Shown here: in pieces, positions 15,576 to 18,095 of the stretch
Numbering within the stretch: the stretch's first letter is position 1
Layout: each line of letters starts with the position of its first letter
Source of the DNA: Acetobacteraceae bacterium
Lineage (GTDB): Bacteria; Pseudomonadota; Alphaproteobacteria; Zavarziniales; Zavarziniaceae
NCBI GenBank assembly: GCA_947379865.1
Contig: CANCOY010000075.1
Location: forward strand, 1-18,095
DNA length: 18,095 bases
Direction of reading: 5' to 3'
Made by a program: the position numbers and the translations under genes
Notes under the pieces: model-generated
The model's input: the letters and a program-made list of their open reading frames with translations, nothing else
The model's database searches: none
Told to the model about the DNA's origin: nothing

Positions 15576-16211
15576 TCAGGGTGAGGGGGGCTTGATCAAG
15601 GGTATCTGGGGGGCGGCGTCTGGCGGCAGACGTCCCTCAAGACGCGGGTCGGTCATCAGTTCGACCATGGTGGCATAGGGCCTGAAGCCGGAACGGATGT
15701 AAAAGCCAACCGCCGATGGATGGTCAAAGCTGCAGGTGTGAACCCAAAAACGGCTGATGGGCCGTGCCCAGGCCATGGCCAGGGCCTCGTCCATCAGGGC
15801 CCGGCCAAGGCCCTGGCCAATGGCCGCGCCGGCAAGGCCAAAATAGGTCAATTCACACTGCCCGGCCTCGCGAAAGTCCAGTTCCAGCATGCCCAACCGC
15901 TCTGTCCCGTGGCACAGGGCAAAGGACAACACGTCGGGGTTGGCAAGGATGGCGGCGAGCGTTTCGTCTGCCATGACCAGGCGCGAATCCCACAGCCAGT
16001 CGGTGCCCACTTTTCTGAAAAGTTCGCGGTAGCCGTCCAGGTCATGCCGGTCTAGGGCAAGCAGCGACCAAGGCGGCGCCAGCCCTGCGCCTGGCCGGAT
16101 GGCTGGCGGCAATGTCATCTCGAGGCAGGTGACCATAGTCGCCAGGTGACCCGGGGGCACTTGGGAATAGCCGAGGGGAAGGGGGGGATGCACGATCATG
16201 ATGGCGGGCAT
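15576..16211 (-). CDS. GNAT-family N-acetyltransferase
   Basis: This 211-residue protein carries the GNAT fold. The beta4 strand and acetyl-CoA pyrophosphate loop are seen as LTYFGLAGAAIGQGLGRALMDEAL (in pieces: TYFGL, GQGLGR at about 132-137). The C-terminal motif B is HPSAVGFYIRSGFRP (about 164-178), where the Tyr is placed as in catalytic GNATs. The N-terminal 45 residues are less conserved. The substrate cannot be read from sequence. The start is uncertain: ATG at 16211 is chosen because residues upstream (open frame to 16388) are Arg/Ser/Pro-rich and overlap the divergent gene; ATG at 16199 is also possible, and neither has a strong ribosome site. It converges with yqaA. Confidence 0.85.
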   Translation of the reverse strand: MPAIMIVHPPLPLGYSQVPPGHLATMVTCLEMTLPPAIRPGAGLAPPWSLLALDRHDLDGYRELFRKVGTDWLWDSRLVMADETLAAILANPDVLSFALCHGTERLGMLELDFREAGQCELTYFGLAGAAIGQGLGRALMDEALAMAWARPISRFWVHTCSFDHPSAVGFYIRSGFRPYATMVELMTDPRLEGRLPPDAAPQIPLIKPPSP

Positions 16212-16360
16212 CCGAACCGAGCGGCATCCCACTGTCAACGGCACCTGGTCCAGGGCACGGCTTGCCGGGGATTGCCGCAGCGCTTCTGATCGGGGAAAGT
16301 TGAGCGCGGGACTGGAATGCGGCCGCTGATGCCGTGCAATGTCCCGGGGAGGAACTACAC

Positions 16361-17869
16361 ATGACCGTCGTCGGCAATCCCGCGCCATCGCTGTTTACGT
16401 CATCGGGTGAACCCGTCCCCATGGGGCGGCTGCCGGCGCATCATGCCCGGCGCGACCCACGGCGCCCGATGTTCACCCAGGACGGCGAGAGCATCAGCCG
16501 CGAGGCCTTTGATGCCCGCACCAACAAGTTGGCCCGCGCCCTGGCCGCCTCAGGGGTGAAGCAGGGCGATTTCGTGACCATCGCGCTGCCCAATTCCATC
16601 GCCTTCTACGAGACGACCTTTGCCCTCTGGAAGCTGGGTGCGGTGCCCAATCCTGTTTCGGCCCGTCTGCCTGATGCCGAATTCCAGGCCATCGTGGATC
16701 TGGTTCAGCCAAGGCTGGTGGTGGGCGGCGATCCGGCGCGCCTCAGCGGGCACGCCATGCGGCCCACGGGCACGGCACTGGACGAAACCCTGTCCGCTGA
16801 GCCGCTGCCCGATGCGATTTCGCCTCACTGGAAGGCCATGACCAGCGGCGGCTCCACCGGCCGGCCCAAGGTCATCGTTGATCACATGCCCAGCGAATGG
16901 GACCCCAATCACACCGCCATGCAGATGCGCGTGGATGACACGCTGCTGAACCCCGGCCCGCTCTATCACAATGGCCCCTTTGCCTTCATGCACATGGGCC
17001 TGTTCGCCGGTGGCCATGTGGTGAACATGGTGCGCTTTGACCCGCTGCAGACCATCGAGGCTGTGGAGCGCCACAAGGTGACCTGGCTCTATACCGTGCC
17101 CACCATGATGCACCGTATCTGGCAGCTGCCTGAGGCCGACAAGGCGCGGGTCGACTTGTCGAGCCTGCACACCGTGCTCCACGTCGCCGCCGCCTGCCCG
17201 GTCTGGCTGAAGGAGCGCTGGATCGAATGGCTGGGGCCGGAGGTGATCTTCGAAGTCTATGGCGGCACCGAGCGCCAGGGCGGCACCACCATTACCGGCA
17301 CCGAATGGCTGGCCCACAAGGGCTCCGTCGGCACGCCGTTTCCCGGCACCAGCGTCAAGATCGTGGGCGAGGACGGCAACCCGGCACCCACGGGCGAGGT
17401 GGGCGAGATCTACTTCCTGCCCGATGGCGGCAAGAATTCGACCTATCATTATCTGGGCGCCGAGGGAAAAGCGCTGGGCGAGTGGGAGTCGATTGGCGAC
17501 CTTGGTTATCTGGATGCCGACGGTTACCTCTATCTGGTGGACCGCCGCACCGACCTGATCATCTCGGGCGGCGCCAATATCTACCCGGCCGAGGTCGAGG
17601 CGGCGCTGGATGCCCATCCCGATGTGCAATCGTCGGTGGCCATAGGCCTGCCGGACGTGGACCTTGGCCACAAGGTGCACGCCATCATCCAACTGCGACC
17701 CGAGGCGCGTGGCCGGATCGGGGCAGACGAGATGCGCACCTTCGTTGAAACCCGCCTCGTGCGCTACAAGGTGCCGCGCTCGTTCGAATTCGTCGAAGAG
17801 GCCCTGCGTGACGATGCCGGCAAGGTCCGCCGCAGTGCTCTGCGTGCGGAGCGTATCGCCAAGGCCTGA
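16361..17869 (+). CDS. AMP-forming acyl-CoA synthetase (ANL superfamily)
   Basis: The 502-residue protein would activate a carboxylic acid with ATP to an acyl-adenylate and then to the CoA thioester. Motifs in order: P-loop TSGGSTGRPK (161-170), the VYGGTE adenylate motif (299-304), the GDLGYLDADGYLY hinge region with Asp380, DRRTDLIISGGANIYP (394-409), and the catalytic Lys488 in DAGKVRR near the C-terminus. All key residues are present. The style (Gly-rich loop, ISGGANIYPAEVEAAL) resembles FadD-like and bile-acid/steroid-CoA ligases, but the substrate is not readable. The ATG at 16361 has GGGGAGGA at 16346-16353 with 7 nt spacing; an earlier in-frame ATG at 16334 has no such site. It appears to be a stand-alone gene; no beta-oxidation neighbours lie in the window. 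Confidence 0.92.
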   Translation: MTVVGNPAPSLFTSSGEPVPMGRLPAHHARRDPRRPMFTQDGESISREAFDARTNKLARALAASGVKQGDFVTIALPNSIAFYETTFALWKLGAVPNPVSARLPDAEFQAIVDLVQPRLVVGGDPARLSGHAMRPTGTALDETLSAEPLPDAISPHWKAMTSGGSTGRPKVIVDHMPSEWDPNHTAMQMRVDDTLLNPGPLYHNGPFAFMHMGLFAGGHVVNMVRFDPLQTIEAVERHKVTWLYTVPTMMHRIWQLPEADKARVDLSSLHTVLHVAAACPVWLKERWIEWLGPEVIFEVYGGTERQGGTTITGTEWLAHKGSVGTPFPGTSVKIVGEDGNPAPTGEVGEIYFLPDGGKNSTYHYLGAEGKALGEWESIGDLGYLDADGYLYLVDRRTDLIISGGANIYPAEVEAALDAHPDVQSSVAIGLPDVDLGHKVHAIIQLRPEARGRIGADEMRTFVETRLVRYKVPRSFEFVEEALRDDAGKVRRSALRAERIAKA

Positions 17870-17895
17870 ACACTCGCCGCCTTCGCCTTGTAAGC

Positions 17896-17928
17896 AAAAG
17901 AAAACGGCCGCCCTTTTGGGGCGGCCGT
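17896..17928 (-). terminator. Intrinsic terminator of the right-edge gene
   Basis: A perfect 10-bp GC-rich stem (arms 17904-17913 and 17919-17928, 5-nt loop) is followed on the minus strand by TTTTCTTTT. It lies 21 nt past the stop of the minus-strand gene at the window edge. The plus side has no T run after the stem, so it would end the acyl-CoA synthetase transcript only weakly. Confidence 0.85.
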
Positions 17929-17949
17929 CTCCTTGATCAGGTATGGCGC

Positions 17950-18095
17950 TTAACGCACGCCAAGGCGGCGGATGGCGTCAGGCGTGTAACGCTCGGGCTG
18001 AATGTCCTCGGCGTTCCAGTTGATCTGCGGCTCTTCGTTACGCATGGAAACCGTCAGGTAACGACCGGACTGCAGGTCGTAGTACATCTCGGCTG
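17950..18095 (-). CDS. C-terminal fragment of an unrecognised, probably well-expressed protein
   Basis: Only the last 47 residues are visible, ending in TPDAIRRLGVR before TAA; the fragment contains MYYDLQSGRYLTVSMRNEEP and WNAEDIQPERY. It looks like real coding sequence: it is soluble in character with a mix of charged and aromatic residues, and a strong terminator follows. Arg is coded mostly by CGT and valine/glycine partly by GTT/GGT, which differs from the CGC/GTG-rich neighbours and fits a highly expressed gene. I do not recognise the family. Confidence 0.7.
   Translation of the reverse strand, partial: AEMYYDLQSGRYLTVSMRNEEPQINWNAEDIQPERYTPDAIRRLGVR

Noticed and set aside
14463..15584. 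Plus-strand open frame of 373 codons across the srfB start, the intergenic region and yqaA
   Set aside because: Its first part is antisense to srfB and its last part is out of frame with yqaA, which has the proper VTT motifs and a ribosome site.
16212..16388. Longer GNAT protein beginning at 16388
   Set aside because: The extra 59 residues are basic low-complexity sequence overlapping the divergent synthetase gene and do not extend the GNAT fold.
1..18095. CRISPR arrays, tRNA/rRNA genes, transposases, prophage or attachment sites
   Set aside because: No repeat-spacer pattern, tRNA-like cloverleaf, terminal repeats or mobile-element proteins were seen on either strand.

Overview
The window looks like chromosome of a high-GC Gram-negative bacterium, most likely an alphaproteobacterium. 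This is an inference from GC-rich codon use, several Sec signal peptides, two lipoproteins sorted to the outer membrane, and the yqaA, GNAT and acyl-CoA synthetase neighbours. No rRNA, tRNA, IS element or CRISPR array was seen.

Positions 14852 down to 1 (minus strand) hold one long set of ten co-directional genes, tightly packed with one 137-nt exception. In transcription order they are: an SrfB-family actin/Hsp70-fold ATPase (14852-11808); an SrfC-family P-loop GTPase-like protein (11773-9032); a single-pass membrane protein with Sel1-like repeats (8972-7827); a secreted von Willebrand A (VWA) protein (7780-5783); a LolD-like ABC ATPase (5786-5049); an FtsX-like permease (5056-3794); a secreted formylglycine-generating-enzyme (FGE)-fold protein lacking the catalytic cysteines (3660-2059); two coiled-coil lipoproteins (2031-1285 and 1288-803); and a membrane-anchored trypsin-like protease (776 to the window edge, incomplete). 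The 137-nt gap before the FGE gene contains an extended -10 promoter, so the distal genes can probably also be transcribed separately.

The main discovery is in this block. The middle part (VWA, ATPase, permease, FGE-fold protein, lipoprotein) matches, in mirror order, the TagQ-TagR-TagS-TagT-PpkA envelope-signalling module that controls type VI secretion in Pseudomonas. The VWA protein resembles the periplasmic half of PpkA, but it has no kinase and no type VI secretion gene is present. Instead the module is joined to the poorly understood SrfB/SrfC pair. My model is an envelope-spanning sensor (lipoproteins, FGE-fold, VWA, ABC complex, protease) that communicates through the Sel1 membrane protein with a cytoplasmic ATPase/GTPase machine.

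Positions 14853-15129 are the divergent upstream region between this operon and a small YqaA-family (DedA/VTT) membrane protein gene (15130-15567, plus). Convergent with yqaA is a GNAT acetyltransferase (16211-15576, minus), which is divergent from an AMP-forming acyl-CoA synthetase (16361-17869, plus). The window closes with the 3' end of an unrecognised minus-strand gene (18095-17950) followed by a clear intrinsic terminator. These right-hand genes look like ordinary chromosomal genes with no obvious tie to the srf/tag-like operon.
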